From: Antedon bifida
Taxonomy: Eukaryota; Echinodermata; Crinoidea; Comatulida; Antedonidae
NCBI GenBank assembly: GCA_963402885.1
Contig: OY727095.1
Span: forward strand, 15,567,001 to 15,631,000
DNA: 64,000 nucleotides
Direction: 5' to 3'
Part shown: piece after piece, positions 12,401-22,635 of the stretch
Layout: every line of letters starts with the position of its first letter
Position numbering within the stretch: position 1 is the stretch's first letter
The notes under the pieces: model-generated
The model's input: only the letters and a program-made list of their open reading frames with translations
What the model was told of the DNA's origin: nothing
The model's database searches: none
Translations under genes and position numbers: made by a program

Positions 12401-15400
12401 ATGTTTAACAGTGTTAGTAATGTAGGAAACCAAACGATGAGACGTAACATCCTCCGGTTTACAAATGGTGCCAATTATTCCCCAGCCAAGTATAGATTGT
12501 TGAGCATATGGATGGTTTTCTTCACCAGCAATTATGTTCCGAGGTCGTAGTACACAGGGCACATTATTTCCTATTAACAAGGCAACTGGAACATCTTGCA
12601 TATGAGGCACAATTTTATCAGCAATTTGTTTTAGGTGATCCCACTTGCTCGCTACTTCCGGTGTCGGTATCTGCGACCTTTTAGCTGGTATGCTGTCTCT
12701 CGTGTAGACGGCTGGTAGAGGTATTACTTCTTTCCTGTCAAAGCTTACTATTTCGAGATCAGCTACCCTCATACAATCTATTAAGGAACATGAAGCATGC
12801 ATGGTAGAAAGTTTAAGTTGTGCAGGATGAGATTTTACACCCAGTTTACCAACCATATCTTCTTTAATAAAGCAGGTATTGCTTTGTGAGTCTAAGATAC
12901 AGTAAACCAGTCTTTCGGATATACTACCTCTACCTCTAACCCATACCGGTAAAATCATAGAGTTGTCATTGCATACGGTTTCATCTCCGCATACCACAGT
13001 GCATTTGCCATCCACACTTGCTAGCTTGTCGAAGTGAAGACAGGATATATGTCCTTTGCTATTACAGTGATGGCATTTCACCTCAGTCTTGCAGTGCGCT
13101 GCAAAATGACCACCAGTACCACACCTAAAGCATAATTTTGATGCAAAGATAAATTTCTTCTTTGTATGCACTGGCTGAACTTTAAAGGAATCACATTTGT
13201 CTAATGAATGCGAGGACTTACAAAAGGGACATGTAGTACTAGTAGGTGCCTCACTCTTCTTTTGGTCTGTTTTGATGTTCTCAGTTTCCGTCGATACATC
13301 TGTCTTCAAAGTCAAATGGCTGGATTTTCTTGGTTTGTGGTCCTCCTTTGCATAACGAGAAGAATCCTTCATCTGTCTCGTAGCTTCCAGCATAGGAAGA
13401 TTAGCTTCTTCTGCCTTATTTGTCAAAAAGACAGCAAATTGCGCAAAGGATGGACTTATTTGATTTTTTTGACATGAAGCTACTATCCCTCTCCATTTGG
13501 TCTCAATGTAAACTGGCAACTTATTAAGAATCTTACAATTCTCCGCAGAATAGTTAAGTATGCCTAAATCTGGGATTGTGGCCTGAGCAGTTACAATTTC
13601 ATTTATGTAGTCAGAAAAGTCGCGTAATCCTATGTGATCTCTTCCATTAATCTTGGGCCAGGAATCCAACTTCTTCAGGAACGCCTGTGCTAAAACGGAG
13701 CTGTGACCATACCTATTGCGCAACTCTTGCCTAGCCTTCAAGTACGCATTTTCCGTTCCAAGTAACAAGTAGTTCTCCACCAAACTCTTTGGTTTACCAT
13801 CCAGATGTTGTCTCAGCAGATACAATTTTTCATTAACTGAGACCGCCTTACATTCTATCAAGGAAGAGAATGCTGCTTCCCACGTAGGAAACTTCAGTGG
13901 GTTTCCATCAAATTTCTCCACTACAACAGGCGGTAGCTTAAATGAATCGGTAAGTTGACGTAAAATGTTAGTGTCATAAATGGATACTAGATCTGGTCGC
14001 ACATCAGCTGCAGGCACACCTGCAGTAGACGACTGAATAGATACTACAGGTACACTCTTAGATGATGATATAGAAGTTGTGTTAATTGATGAAGTATATA
14101 GATGCGTCGAAGGTGTACTGCCAGATGACACACACACCGGAACAGGTAGGTAAGTCATTGGTACATTCACTGGTGCTGCACTAAATGGCACGTAAGTACT
14201 AGGTACTCCTGACGACGCACAGATTGGAACGTAATTTGATGTGGGCTGTATACTCACTGATTCTGTACAAACTGGTAAGTAATTCACAGGTACACCAACT
14301 GACGACGCACTAGTAACGTAAGTTGATGTCGCACACACAGGCACGTAGGTAGAGGTGTAAACTGGAACGTACAGTGATGGTACATTAGTATAAATTGAAG
14401 TTGCAGGAACTGTGTACGTCTGAGAAGCTGTACAATTAATATTAAAGTTAGTTGCAGGCATTGCATTAGAAGCACTAATATTTGGGACCCTGGTAACAGT
14501 AGTGTTGCGTACATCTGCAAATGATAATGGTTGATTAATGTTAGTGGAAATAATATGGGTGGAAGTGTCTATTGCCGACTTTGCAATATAAGTAGAAGTG
14601 GCAGAGGTACGTACAGTCACACTCGTGGTTGTAGATACATTTGAGGAAGGAATAGTAAATTGAGCTGATTCTGCAACAGATTTAGATCTTGCCACAACTG
14701 CCGTTGGTTCACCAACCGCCTTTGGTAGATCATCAAGGAATTTCTGCAACCCAAGAGGAATGTAATCATCGTCATCGCCACTTAGCAATGCCTGTGAGTC
14801 ATCACTCACTACATCATCCTCACGCAAGACATCTATTCTAGCTTCCATCTTTGCTAACTCCTTCTGTTGCTCAATCAAAGTAGTCTCAAACTCAATTTCT
14901 AACATCTTCTCCTCCATCTTAAATTTATGTTCTGCCGCTTCACGTTCAACCTTAAGTTTATGTTCCTTAAGTTTGTGTTCCATTCCACTAAATTCTAATT
15001 CAGCTTTCAATTCTGCCCTTTTGGCTTCTTCGAGAACTCTTAAGTGTTCCCTTTTTGCACTAGACGAAGACCTCCGGGAAGTAGAAGAAGAATTAGATGA
15101 ATGTTTCGACTTCCGAGACGAATGTCTTGATGAATTAGAGTGATGTGAAGAATGTTGTGTTGAGTGCCTAGAGGAATTACTTTTCACTGAACGACATGGT
15201 TTCACACTAGCTTGTACATTACCAGATGTATCTACACCTAGATTCTCAGCTTCGGCAACTTGACCTCGTCGATGCAGATCTTTTGTCACTTCATTATGCG
15301 ACAACTGCAACATCTTAGTGTATTCTTCTCTTTCAACAACATTCAAAAGTGGACAAAGCTCTGAGTATACTTCACGCAGTATTATCTCCTGGTCTACCAT

Positions 15401-15553
15401 GTCACTTAGGACACCCTCATTTGGTTCCACGGCATCACTCACGGCGTCTATGAGTCTGTGCAGCCGCTTTCTTTCTCTAGTAAATGCCTTAATTTTCACC
15501 TCACGGTTATATTCTAGACCTTTCTCGGTCAATGTTCTTCCTCTTTTCTCCAT
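9494..15553 (-). CDS. BEL/Pao gag-pol polyprotein (integrase internally deleted)
   Basis: 2019 codons without a stop. Order with rough residue positions: charged N-terminal coiled-coil and Ser-rich region (1-290); Thr/Val-rich linker; gag region of the DUF1759 type (540-700); zinc knuckles with CPFC (776), CFRCGTGGHFAAHC (808) and CHHCNSKGHISCLH (825); aspartic protease with LDSQSNT (885); reverse transcriptase (1160-1390) with the catalytic motif YVDD (1308); RNase H with SDASEAAYG (1487) and TDSK (1563); integrase remnant with SDQGTNF (1793) and GGVWERQIR (1833). The HHCC zinc site and first catalytic Asp expected upstream of SDQGTNF are absent: RFLSIRGPVYQ follows directly on an RNase H-integrase linker near residue 1780. 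ATG 15551-15553 is the only sensible start, 31 nt after the LTR. Confidence 0.95.
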   Translation of the reverse strand: MEKRGRTLTEKGLEYNREVKIKAFTRERKRLHRLIDAVSDAVEPNEGVLSDMVDQEIILREVYSELCPLLNVVEREEYTKMLQLSHNEVTKDLHRRGQVAEAENLGVDTSGNVQASVKPCRSVKSNSSRHSTQHSSHHSNSSRHSSRKSKHSSNSSSTSRRSSSSAKREHLRVLEEAKRAELKAELEFSGMEHKLKEHKLKVEREAAEHKFKMEEKMLEIEFETTLIEQQKELAKMEARIDVLREDDVVSDDSQALLSGDDDDYIPLGLQKFLDDLPKAVGEPTAVVARSKSVAESAQFTIPSSNVSTTTSVTVRTSATSTYIAKSAIDTSTHIISTNINQPLSFADVRNTTVTRVPNISASNAMPATNFNINCTASQTYTVPATSIYTNVPSLYVPVYTSTYVPVCATSTYVTSASSVGVPVNYLPVCTESVSIQPTSNYVPICASSGVPSTYVPFSAAPVNVPMTYLPVPVCVSSGSTPSTHLYTSSINTTSISSSKSVPVVSIQSSTAGVPAADVRPDLVSIYDTNILRQLTDSFKLPPVVVEKFDGNPLKFPTWEAAFSSLIECKAVSVNEKLYLLRQHLDGKPKSLVENYLLLGTENAYLKARQELRNRYGHSSVLAQAFLKKLDSWPKINGRDHIGLRDFSDYINEIVTAQATIPDLGILNYSAENCKILNKLPVYIETKWRGIVASCQKNQISPSFAQFAVFLTNKAEEANLPMLEATRQMKDSSRYAKEDHKPRKSSHLTLKTDVSTETENIKTDQKKSEAPTSTTCPFCKSSHSLDKCDSFKVQPVHTKKKFIFASKLCFRCGTGGHFAAHCKTEVKCHHCNSKGHISCLHFDKLASVDGKCTVVCGDETVCNDNSMILPVWVRGRGSISERLVYCILDSQSNTCFIKEDMVGKLGVKSHPAQLKLSTMHASCSLIDCMRVADLEIVSFDRKEVIPLPAVYTRDSIPAKRSQIPTPEVASKWDHLKQIADKIVPHMQDVPVALLIGNNVPCVLRPRNIIAGEENHPYAQQSILGWGIIGTICKPEDVTSHRLVSYITNTVKHKEIISPIHIKEMMEVDFSDRGVGVSMSVDERRFLNILSDNIRQRRDGHYEMPLPLRSPNVNLPDNKPLAVKRFNGLRKRFTKQPEFMRDYFGFMKDVLTDVAEEVPKDTKPVIGRINYVPHTGIYHPKKPGQIRVVFDCSAMYQGTSLNERLLPGPNQINSLLGILLRFRQENVAIMADIKGMFHQFFVANADRDLLRFLWFKDNNPNNEVIEYRMMVHLFGATSSPGCSNFGLKRAAEDGEKFYGKEAANFIKNDFYVDDGLKSLSTADEAISLIQNSTGICAKAGLRLHKWISNDRKVLSCIPEGQRGKSLYNINVKSDTLPIERVLGVSWCIESDEFQFRVQLNDYLPTRRNVLKTVCSIYDPLGFIAPVLIVAKMVLQSVCAQNLDWDDPLGPEEQSKWERWCEDIKNLNTLSIPRCYKPTNFKAMTAECHHFSDASEAAYGQCSYLRLIDRDGKAVVSFLLGKARVTPANKKITIPRLELNAAVVSARVSHILKNEMDVKVPIKDYFWTDSKVVLGYIQNVATRYQMFVGNRVQQIHDQTNVDDWHYINSLDNPSDEASRGLTTLKLLTTSKWISGPDFLKQDGELKCLGQNAVDEEATKLVSTEFKRSFAVTAVITSQNDVIGRVIKKFSKWKMVKIVIARLLNLKTRLMTAAKIKLKTNGIMNKLSGDFIPTVDDLQVAETIIIRSVQCEHYLPEFNVLQNFKDDLPDRDVAKSKKFALKNSRFLSIRGPVYQMRSDQGTNFVGAINEFSKVQNFLRDRQCRWILNVPSASHMGGVWERQIRTVRSALTPLLNSCGDHLCDETFRTFLCEVQNIVNSRPLTVNNLSDPTAPEALTPNHLLTMKSNILLPPPGEFQASDIYCRRRWRRVQFMANQFWHRWRNEYLTTLQTRQTWNVTRRNFCVGDIVIIKDENAPRNDWKLGRIVEVMKSKDDLVRKVKLRHQSGHYERPIHKLILLVASDS

Positions 15554-15584
15554 AATTATTACTATATAATTATTTTTCTTTTAC

Positions 15585-16082
15585 TTTAATTGGATCTACC
15601 AATTAGGTCAGCTGCTGTTGATTCCTTGTTTTTAAAATGTACGCAGCTCTCACAACATACAGAAATTAAAAGAGTAAAAATTGATGTTTAAAGTACTTCC
15701 TTTAATATGCACCATCCACAATAATATCCACTTTTGCAAAGTAATTCCAAAACAAAGTAAAATCCCAGAAATATACAATAGAAATAAAGTGTAAATAATA
15801 AAACTGTAGAGCTAGAGCTGGTAAAAGAAAAATAATGGCTGCTTATGCACTTGCACAGACCTGTACCCTTGCACAGGCAAACAACAACTGAGCAGAACAA
15901 AAGAAATCAGGACAAAAGGAAACAAAGGAGAAACAGCACACTGTGCACACTTGGCAAATAATATGTAAATGAGAATGCAAATAAGAAAGTAACAGAATAA
16001 ATGAATATTCATAGGGCAGAAACTTCTAGAATAATAGGAACTAAAGTAATATAAAAATAAATACATGCACTCTGCAGTAACA
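15585..16082 (-). repeat. 5' LTR of the BEL/Pao element
   Basis: 498 bp, identical by eye to 8750-9247. It should hold the promoter for the minus-strand gag-pol transcript; TATA-like runs (TATTTTTATATTAC) lie near its 5' end. No transcription start can be fixed from sequence. The target duplication CCATA follows at 16083-16087. Confidence 0.95.
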
Positions 16083-16087
16083 CCATA
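16083..16087. repeat. BEL/Pao target-site duplication, right
   Basis: Second CCATA copy. The sequence beyond it (TAATAAACAAAATTAAGG) resumes the interrupted repeat unit seen whole at 17870-17890 and 19376-19396. Confidence 0.85.
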
Positions 16088-16553
16088 TAATAAACAAAAT
16101 TAAGGTAATTCTCAGGATGACAATTATATTTGACTACATAAATTCCATCATATCTGTATTTATTTGCCTTGTGTACAGTGCAATTTTCAGTTATTTACCA
16201 AAGTTCATGTATTCGAGAAGCATCTGTGAGCACTTACTAGTATATTATATTTTAACGAGAAATCATTTTTCCAAAAAAGTCATAAGATAAGAGACGGAAC
16301 TTTTCTTAAAAGCATTCAGTTTGAAAAGAATAATTTCATATTACCTTTCTTTTTTAAATTGCCTTACTCAAACAATTTAGATTTTGAAAACTAACAAAAC
16401 ATTGTTTACATTTCTCTTCCTTTTGTGGCAAAATGTTTGCACAAAAAGATCCTAGGTTGGAAAAGGATTTCTTTAAGGCCATGTTCATAATTAGCTGGAT
16501 AGACTGACAGAAGCATTTTGTGTAAGGTTAAGGGAGGGAGAAGGTTTTTAATT

Positions 16554-16672
16554 AACAAGGCCAACAGCCATTAAGTCGCGTGCTACAATGCATAGTGACA
16601 CCGGACCGACAGACAGACCGACAGACAGACCGACAGACCGACATAGTGAACTATAGAGTCGCGTCCACGCGA
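16554..16672. repeat. GACCGACA-bearing short element, copy 1
   Basis: A dispersed unit runs from AACAAGGCCAACAGCC through AAGTCGCGT and a variable (GACCGACA)-type run to CTATAGAGTCGCGTCCACGC. Copies lie at 18312-18423, 18935-19027 and 23878-24005. The motif GTCGCGTG occurs near both ends in opposite orientation. The period-4/8 run differs in length between copies. It is non-coding; a Thr-Asp-Arg-Pro frame across it is only a product of the simple repeat. Confidence 0.75.
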
Positions 16673-17060
16673 CCAATAATTATTTTTTATTAAAATCAGA
16701 TTCTATTAATTTTTTTAACATAAACATTTTTTAGTTGTTTAGTAGTTTTCGCATTTTATTTCATATTTACAATTAATTAGACCATGGTCAATAATTGTTA
16801 ATTAATAACTGAATATATAAAAAAATAGATTTTTTTGTTCATTAAGAAAATTAAAGATTTATGTTATATGATAGGTAACTGTACACTTTAAATCAGTTAT
16901 CATAAATCATATATAACTATTTAGTTATTTTTTTATTTGGTTTGTTTTAATCAAATTTGATTTGTGTTAATGTGCTTACTTTTTTCTCTCATTAAATGGT
17001 TTACTTCAGCAGATCTATATAATGTTAGCTTATTACACTAGCAAATCCCTGTACATTTAC

Positions 17061-17165
17061 CTTATTTTGCAATGCTACTGGTGCCCCATGCTGAATGAGA
17101 CACGTCACTATTTCTAAGCTATGTGCATATCCACTCCCCAGATATGAATGTAATAGAGTGTCACT
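17061..17165 (-). pseudogene. Ankyrin exon with damaged acceptor
   Basis: The 3' half (LEIVTCLIQHGAPVALQNK before GTAAATG) matches the intact exons. At the 5' side the pyrimidine tract, CAG and first codons have been replaced: foreign sequence (17166 to about 17320, containing CAATACAAGTTGGGTAAC) joins at GTGACACTC. In other copies acceptor TTTCCAG and the GATGGT codons stand here. A cryptic CAG remains but would shift the frame. The exon is probably no longer spliced normally. Confidence 0.65.
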
Positions 17166-18311
17166 GTCACAATGTTCAATACAAGTTGGGTAACAATGGG
17201 TAGAATATTGTGTATGCTTTCATTTGATACCATACAGTTTGTCCATTGGCATTTTAAAGAATAATTTTACCCGAAAATTTGTTTTTTGGTCATTTTTGGG
17301 TCAATTTCAATGTGAAATTGGGTTTTTTTGTTAATACAAACAACAACAATTACTGCTAAATAATGTGATAAAATCCAAATTATCATTATCGATAAATGAA
17401 AACAAAATATAATATATTACCATGGTTCAGATCTAGTGACTGTTAGTCTATTACTTAATGTAAGTAATCATTAAAATCTACTTACTGTACAATATCAATC
17501 ACAACATTTGAACATTAATAAAATACATATTTTAAAAAATTGTACAAACAAATGTTGATGTGGTAAAAATATGAGGCCAATAAGCAGTTTAATGAATTTA
17601 CATATCAATTTAGGTAATGGGAAATTTCAGTAAATTAAGTGCAACTTCTAGAATTTTTACTCAATGGTAAAGAAAGTTGGTACATCCTTTTAGTACTGAT
17701 TTTTAACAACCAATGAAACCAATGTCATAATTAAGCTAATTTAGATATTAACGATAACAAATTTAGTTTAAACCATATTGCCTCAATGAAAATCATATCA
17801 TATAATGAAGCCTAATACCATCCCATCATCAAATGTACCAGGACAGAAATTTGGTGAACAATACCATGCAATAAACAAAATTAAGGTAATTCTCAGGATG
17901 ACAATTATATTTGACTACATAAATTCCATCATATCTGTATTTATTTGCCTTGTGTACAGTGCAATTTTCAGTTATTTACCAAAGTTCATGTATTCGAGAA
18001 GCATCTGTGAGCACTTACTAGTATATTATATTTTAACAAGAAATCATTTTTCCAAAAAAGTCATAAGATAAGAGACGGAACTTTTCTTAAAAGCATTCAG
18101 TTTGAAAAGAATAATTTCATATTACCTTTCTTTTTTAAATTGCATTACTCAAACAATTTAGATTTTACATTTCTCTTCCTTTTGTGACAAAATGTTTGCA
18201 CAAAAAGATCCTAGGTTGGAAAAGGATTTCTTTAAGGCCATGTTCATAATTAGCTGGATAGACTGACAGAAGCATTTTGTGTAAGGTAAGGGAGGGAGAA
18301 GGTTTTTAATT

Positions 18312-18423
18312 AACAAGGCCAAGAGCCATTAAGTCGCGTACTACAATGCATAGTGATACCGGACCGACAGACAGACCGACAGACAGACCGACATAGTGAA
18401 CTATAGAGTCGCGTCCACGCGAC
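18312..18423. repeat. GACCGACA-bearing short element, copy 2
   Basis: Same unit as 16554-16672 in the same context (after GGTTTTTAATT), so it was probably copied along with the surrounding segment rather than inserted again. The simple-sequence run is shorter here. Confidence 0.7.
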
Positions 18424-18934
18424 CAATAATTATTTTTTATTAAAATCAGATTCTATTAATTTTTTTAACATAAACATTTTTTAGTTGTTTAGTAGTTGTA
18501 CTGAATATATAAAAAAAATAGATTTTTTTGTTCATTAAGAAAATTAAAGATTTATGTTATATGATTAAAATCTACTTACTGTACAATATCAATCACAACA
18601 TTTGAACATTAATAAAATACATATTTTAAAAAATTGTACAAACAAATGTTGATGTGGTAAAAATATGAGGCCAATAAGCAGTTTAATGAATTTACATAAA
18701 TTTAGGTAATAGGAAAATTTCAGTAAATTAAGTGCAACTTCTAGAATTTTTACTCAATGGCAAAGAAAGTTGGTACATCCTTTTAGTACTGATTTTTAAC
18801 ACCCAATGAAACCAATGTCATAATTAAGCTAATTTAGATATTAACGATAACAAATTTAGTTTAAACCATTTGCCTTGATGAAAATCATATCATATCATGA
18901 AGCCTAATACCATCCCATCATCAAATGTACCAGG

Positions 18935-19027
18935 ACAATGCATAGTGATACCGGACCGACAGACAGACCGACAGACCGACAAACCGACCGACCGACATAG
19001 TGAACTATAGAGTCGCGTCCACGCGAC
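18935..19027. repeat. GACCGACA-bearing short element, copy 3 (5'-truncated)
   Basis: This copy begins at ACAATGCATAG and lacks the leading AAGGCCA...GTCGCGT part. Its start joins directly to CAAATGTACCAGG, a landmark of the ankyrin-block unit, so this marks a deletion or recombination joint. Confidence 0.7.
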
Positions 19028-19955
19028 CAATAATTATTTTTTATTAAAATCAGATTCTATTAATTTTTTTAACATAAACATTTTTTAGTTGTTTAGCAGT
19101 TTAATGAATTTACATATAAATTTAGGTAATGGGAAATTTCAGTAAATTAAGTGCAACTTCTAGAATTTTTACTCAATGGTAGAGAAAGTTGGTACATCCT
19201 TTTAGTACTGATTTTTAACACCCAATGAAACCAATATCATAATTAAGCTAATTTAGATATTAACGATAACAAATTTAGTTTAAACCATTTGCCTCAATGA
19301 AAATCATATCATATCATGAAGACTAATACCATCCCATCATCAAATGTACCAGGACAGAAATTTGGTGAACAATACCATGCAATAAACAAAATTAAGGTAA
19401 TTCTCAGGATGACAATTATATTTGACTACATAAATTCCATCATATCTGTATTTATTTGCCTTGTGTACAGTGCAATTTTCAGTTATTTACCAAAGTTCAT
19501 GTATTCGAGAAGCATCTGTGAGCACTTACTAGTATATTATATTTTAACAAGAAATCATTTTTCCAAAAAAGTCATAAGATAAGAGACGGAACTTTTCTTA
19601 AAAGCATTCAGTTTGAAAAGAATAATTTCATATAACCTTTCTATTTTAAATTGCATTACTCAAACAACTTAGATTTTGAAAACTAACAAAACATTAATTA
19701 ATAACTGAATATATAAAAAAAATTGATTTTTTTGTTCATTCAGAAAATTAAAGATTTATGTTATATGATAGGTAACTGTACACTTTAAATCACTTATCAT
19801 AAATCATATATAACTATTTAGTTATTTTTTTATTTGGTTTGTTTTAATCAAATTTGATTTTTGTTAATGTGCTTACTTTTTTCTCTCATTAAATGGTTTA
19901 CCACAGCATATCTATATAATGTTAGCCGACACACTAGCAAATCCCTGTACATTAC

Positions 19956-20063
19956 CTTATTTTGCAATGCTACTGGTGCCCCATGCTGAATGAGACACGT
20001 CACTATTTCTAAGGTAGGTGTACGTACACTCCTCAGATATGAATGTAATGGAGTGTTCCCATT
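19956..20063 (-). CDS. Ankyrin-repeat exon (36 codons)
   Basis: The acceptor CTTTCCAG and donor AAG|GTAATG bound 108 nt in phase 0. It reads NGNTPLHSYLRSVRTPTLEI then VTCLIQHGAPVALQNK. It is the rightmost ankyrin-repeat exon and so the first of the intact series after the exon at 22636-22729 in transcript order. The phases are compatible. Confidence 0.78.
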
Positions 20064-20600
20064 CTGGAAAGGAATCGTAATGAAGTTTATAAATACAGAC
20101 ATTATGTGAAATTAGTTTATTTTTGTTAATACAAACAACAACAATTACTGCTAAATAATGTGATAAAATCCTAATTATCATTATCGATAAATGAAAACGA
20201 AATATAATATATTACCATGGATCAGATCTAGTGATTGTTAGCCTATTACTTAATGTAAGTAATCATCAAAATCTAATTACTGTACAATATCAATCACAAA
20301 ATTGATAATAAATAATAATAAATTAAAGGCAACTTCTAGAATTTATACTCAATGGTAGAGAAAGTTGGTACATATTTACTGTATTTACTTTACGGTACTG
20401 ATTTTTAACACCCAATGAAACCAATATCATAATTAAGTTAAGTTAGATATTAACGATAACAAATTTAGTTTAAACCATTTGCCTTGATGAAAATCATATC
20501 ATATCATGAAGCCTGATACCATCCTATCATCAAATGTACCAAGACAGGAATTTGGTGAACAATACCATTACCATACAATAAACAAAATAAAGGTAATTCT

Positions 20601-21433
20601 CAGGATGACAATTATATTTGACTACATAAATTCCATCATATCTGTATTTATTTGCTTTGTGTACAGTGCGACTTAGACAATTTTCAGTTATTTACCAAAG
20701 TTTGTGTATTCGAGAACCATCTGTGGCCACTTAATTACCAGTATATCAAATTTTAACTGGCAACTTTAATAGTCATAAGATAAGATACGGCACTGTTTGA
20801 AAAGAATAATTTCATATTAAATTTCTTTTTGAAATTGCATTGCTCAAACATTTTTACTAAACTAAACATTATTTACATTTCTCTTCCTTTTGTGCAAAAT
20901 GATTGTTTGGAAAAGGATCTCTTTAAGGCCATATTCATACTGTATGTGATAAGACTGACAGAAGTATTTTATTGTAAAGTAAGTAAAGGGCGGGAGCAGG
21001 TTATTAACAATTAATAATTCTTTTTTATTAAAATCAGATTCTATTGTTTTAACATAAACATTTTTTTATTTGTTATTTTATTATTAGTCAATGTAGTTGT
21101 CCCATTTTATTTCATATTTACAATTAATTAGACCATTGTCAATCGTTATCTTTAAAGTACATACAGTAATAATGAGCAATTTATATTTGTTTTACGGTCA
21201 TAAAAGTGTAAACAACATTGTAGGTTACTATTAGGAAGATTTTTCATTGAGAAAAATAAAGATTTATGTTATTTGATAGGTAACTGTACACTTTAAATCA
21301 GTTCATAAATCAAATGAACTATTTAGTTTTTTATTTGGTTTGTTGTAATCAAGTCTTTACTTTTTCTCTCATTTTAACATTTTTCACAAAATCATGTCTT
21401 TTATGCTTCATTTAGATTCTGCTAAGCTTTGAT
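20601..21433. other. Degenerate unit of the ankyrin block
   Basis: Continues intron-like sequence shared with 6640-7010 and 16100-16560 (TTGACTACATAAATTCCAT, AAGATAAGA-ACGG, CTCTTCCTTTTGTG) with more divergence. I see no exon here. Confidence 0.5.
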
Positions 21434-22497
21434 TTATTTATATTATTATTTTTAGCCTAATGTGGTTAATCAGTACATGCAGGTTATACCCCCATCATCA
21501 GTGTGTATTTATATTATTATTTTTAGCCTAATGTGGTTAATCAGTACATGCAGGTTATACCCCTATCATCAGTGTGTATTTATATTATTATTTTTAGCCT
21601 AATGTGGTTAATCAGTACATGCAGGTTATACCTCCATCATCAGTGTGTATTTATATGATTATTTTTAGCCTAATGTGGTTAATTAGTTCATGCAGGTTAT
21701 ACCTCCATCATCAATGTGTATTTATATTATTATTTTTAGCCTAATCTGGTTAATCAGTACATGCAGGTTATACCTCCATCATCAGTGTGTATTTATATTA
21801 TTATTTTTAGCCTAATCTGGTTAATCAGTACATGCAGGTTATACCTCCATCATCAGTGTGTATTTATATTATTATTTTTAGCCTAATCTGGTTAATCAGT
21901 ACATGCAGGTTATACCTCCATCATCAGTGTGTATTTATATTATTATTTTTAGCCTAATGTGGTTAATCAGTGCATGCAGGTTATACCCCCATCATCAGTG
22001 TGTATTTATATTATTATTTTTAGCCTAATGTGGTTAATCAGTGCATGCAGGTTATACCTCCATCATTAGTGTGTATTTATATTATTATTTTTAGCCTAAT
22101 CTGGTTAATCAGTACATGCAGGTTATACCCCCATCATTAGTGTGTATTTATATTATTGTTTTTAGCCTAATCTGGTTAATCAGTGCATGCAGGTTATACC
22201 CCCATCATCAGTGTGTATTTATATTATTATTTTTAGCCTAATCTGGTTAATCAGTACATGCAGGTTATACCCCCATCATTAGTGTGTATTTATATTATTA
22301 TTTTTAGCCTAATGTGGTTAATCAGTGCATGCAGGTTATACCCCATCATTAGTGTGTATTTATATTATTATTTTTAGCCTAATGTGGTTAATCAGTGCAT
22401 GCAGGTTATACCTTCATCATCAGTGTGTATTTATATTATTATTTTTAGCCTAAAGTGGTTAATCAGTGCATGCAGGTTATACCCCCATCATCAGTGT
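21434..22497. repeat. 69-bp minisatellite, about 15 copies
   Basis: Tandem units of 68-69 bp, each containing TTATTTTTAGCCTAATGTGG, CATGCAGGTTATACC and CATCATCAGTGTG. Variants alternate between AATGTGG and AATCTGG and between GTACATG and GTGCATG in blocks, a sign of local homogenisation. It lies in the intron between ankyrin exons 22636-22729 and 19956-20063. It is not a CRISPR array: there are no unique spacers and this is a eukaryotic genome. Confidence 0.95.
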
Positions 22498-22635
22498 GAT
22501 AATGCAAAAGAATTGTAATTCAGTATGTAAAAAAGCCTTAAACTATTAAAGAAAATTACATCCTCTATAATTTTAAACTTTAATGAAAAGAATTTCTTCT
22601 TTGATAATATTATAAAAATATATCTGTTTTTATAC

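Larger units (their letters stand above)
8750..16082 (-). mobile_element. BEL/Pao LTR retrotransposon, recent insertion
   Basis: The element is 7333 bp: two 498-bp LTRs, a very short leader (about 31 nt), one gag-pol frame on the minus strand and a 246-nt 3' untranslated stretch. The LTRs look identical along their whole length, so the insertion is young. Read on the minus strand the LTR starts TGTTACTG but ends CCAATTAAA rather than CA, and no obvious TGG primer-binding site follows it. A purine-rich tract ending GAGGGAGCCA abuts the 3' LTR. There is no env-like frame. It replicates through RNA and particles in the cytoplasm and integrates in the nucleus. An in-frame gap in the integrase suggests it was mobilised in trans. 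Confidence 0.95.
4866..20600. repeat. Tandem segmental duplication block with ankyrin exons
   Basis: The same AT-rich intron landmarks recur in order: an ankyrin exon; GAAGTTTATAAATACTGACA; ATTATCGATAAATGAAAAC; GAATTTTTACTCAATGG; ATCATATCATATCATGAAG; CAAATGTACCAAGACAGG. The last landmark appears near 6575, 7340, 8700, 17820, 18910, 19335 and 20525. Units are about 1-2.5 kb and often incomplete. Bases 4866-5085 also repeat 5494-5707. The block is split by the BEL/Pao insertion at 8750-16082. This looks like exon-intron units multiplied by unequal exchange. Confidence 0.8.

Noticed and set aside
8750-16082. Reading the LTR element on the plus strand because TGG follows the left LTR like a primer site
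   Set aside because: All coding domains lie on the minus strand, and the LTR begins with TG only in that orientation.
17805-18071. Plus-strand frame starting MKPNTIPSSNVPGQKFGEQY with a donor-like AAG|GTAATT, repeated at 19316-19582
   Set aside because: The frame is broken in other units (6558, 7323, 8686, 20510), no acceptor or family is recognisable, and the intact exons of the block are on the minus strand.
21434-22497. CRISPR-like array
   Set aside because: Units are contiguous with no unique spacers; it is a 69-bp minisatellite in a eukaryotic genome. The same holds for 24648-25706 and 34101-34823.
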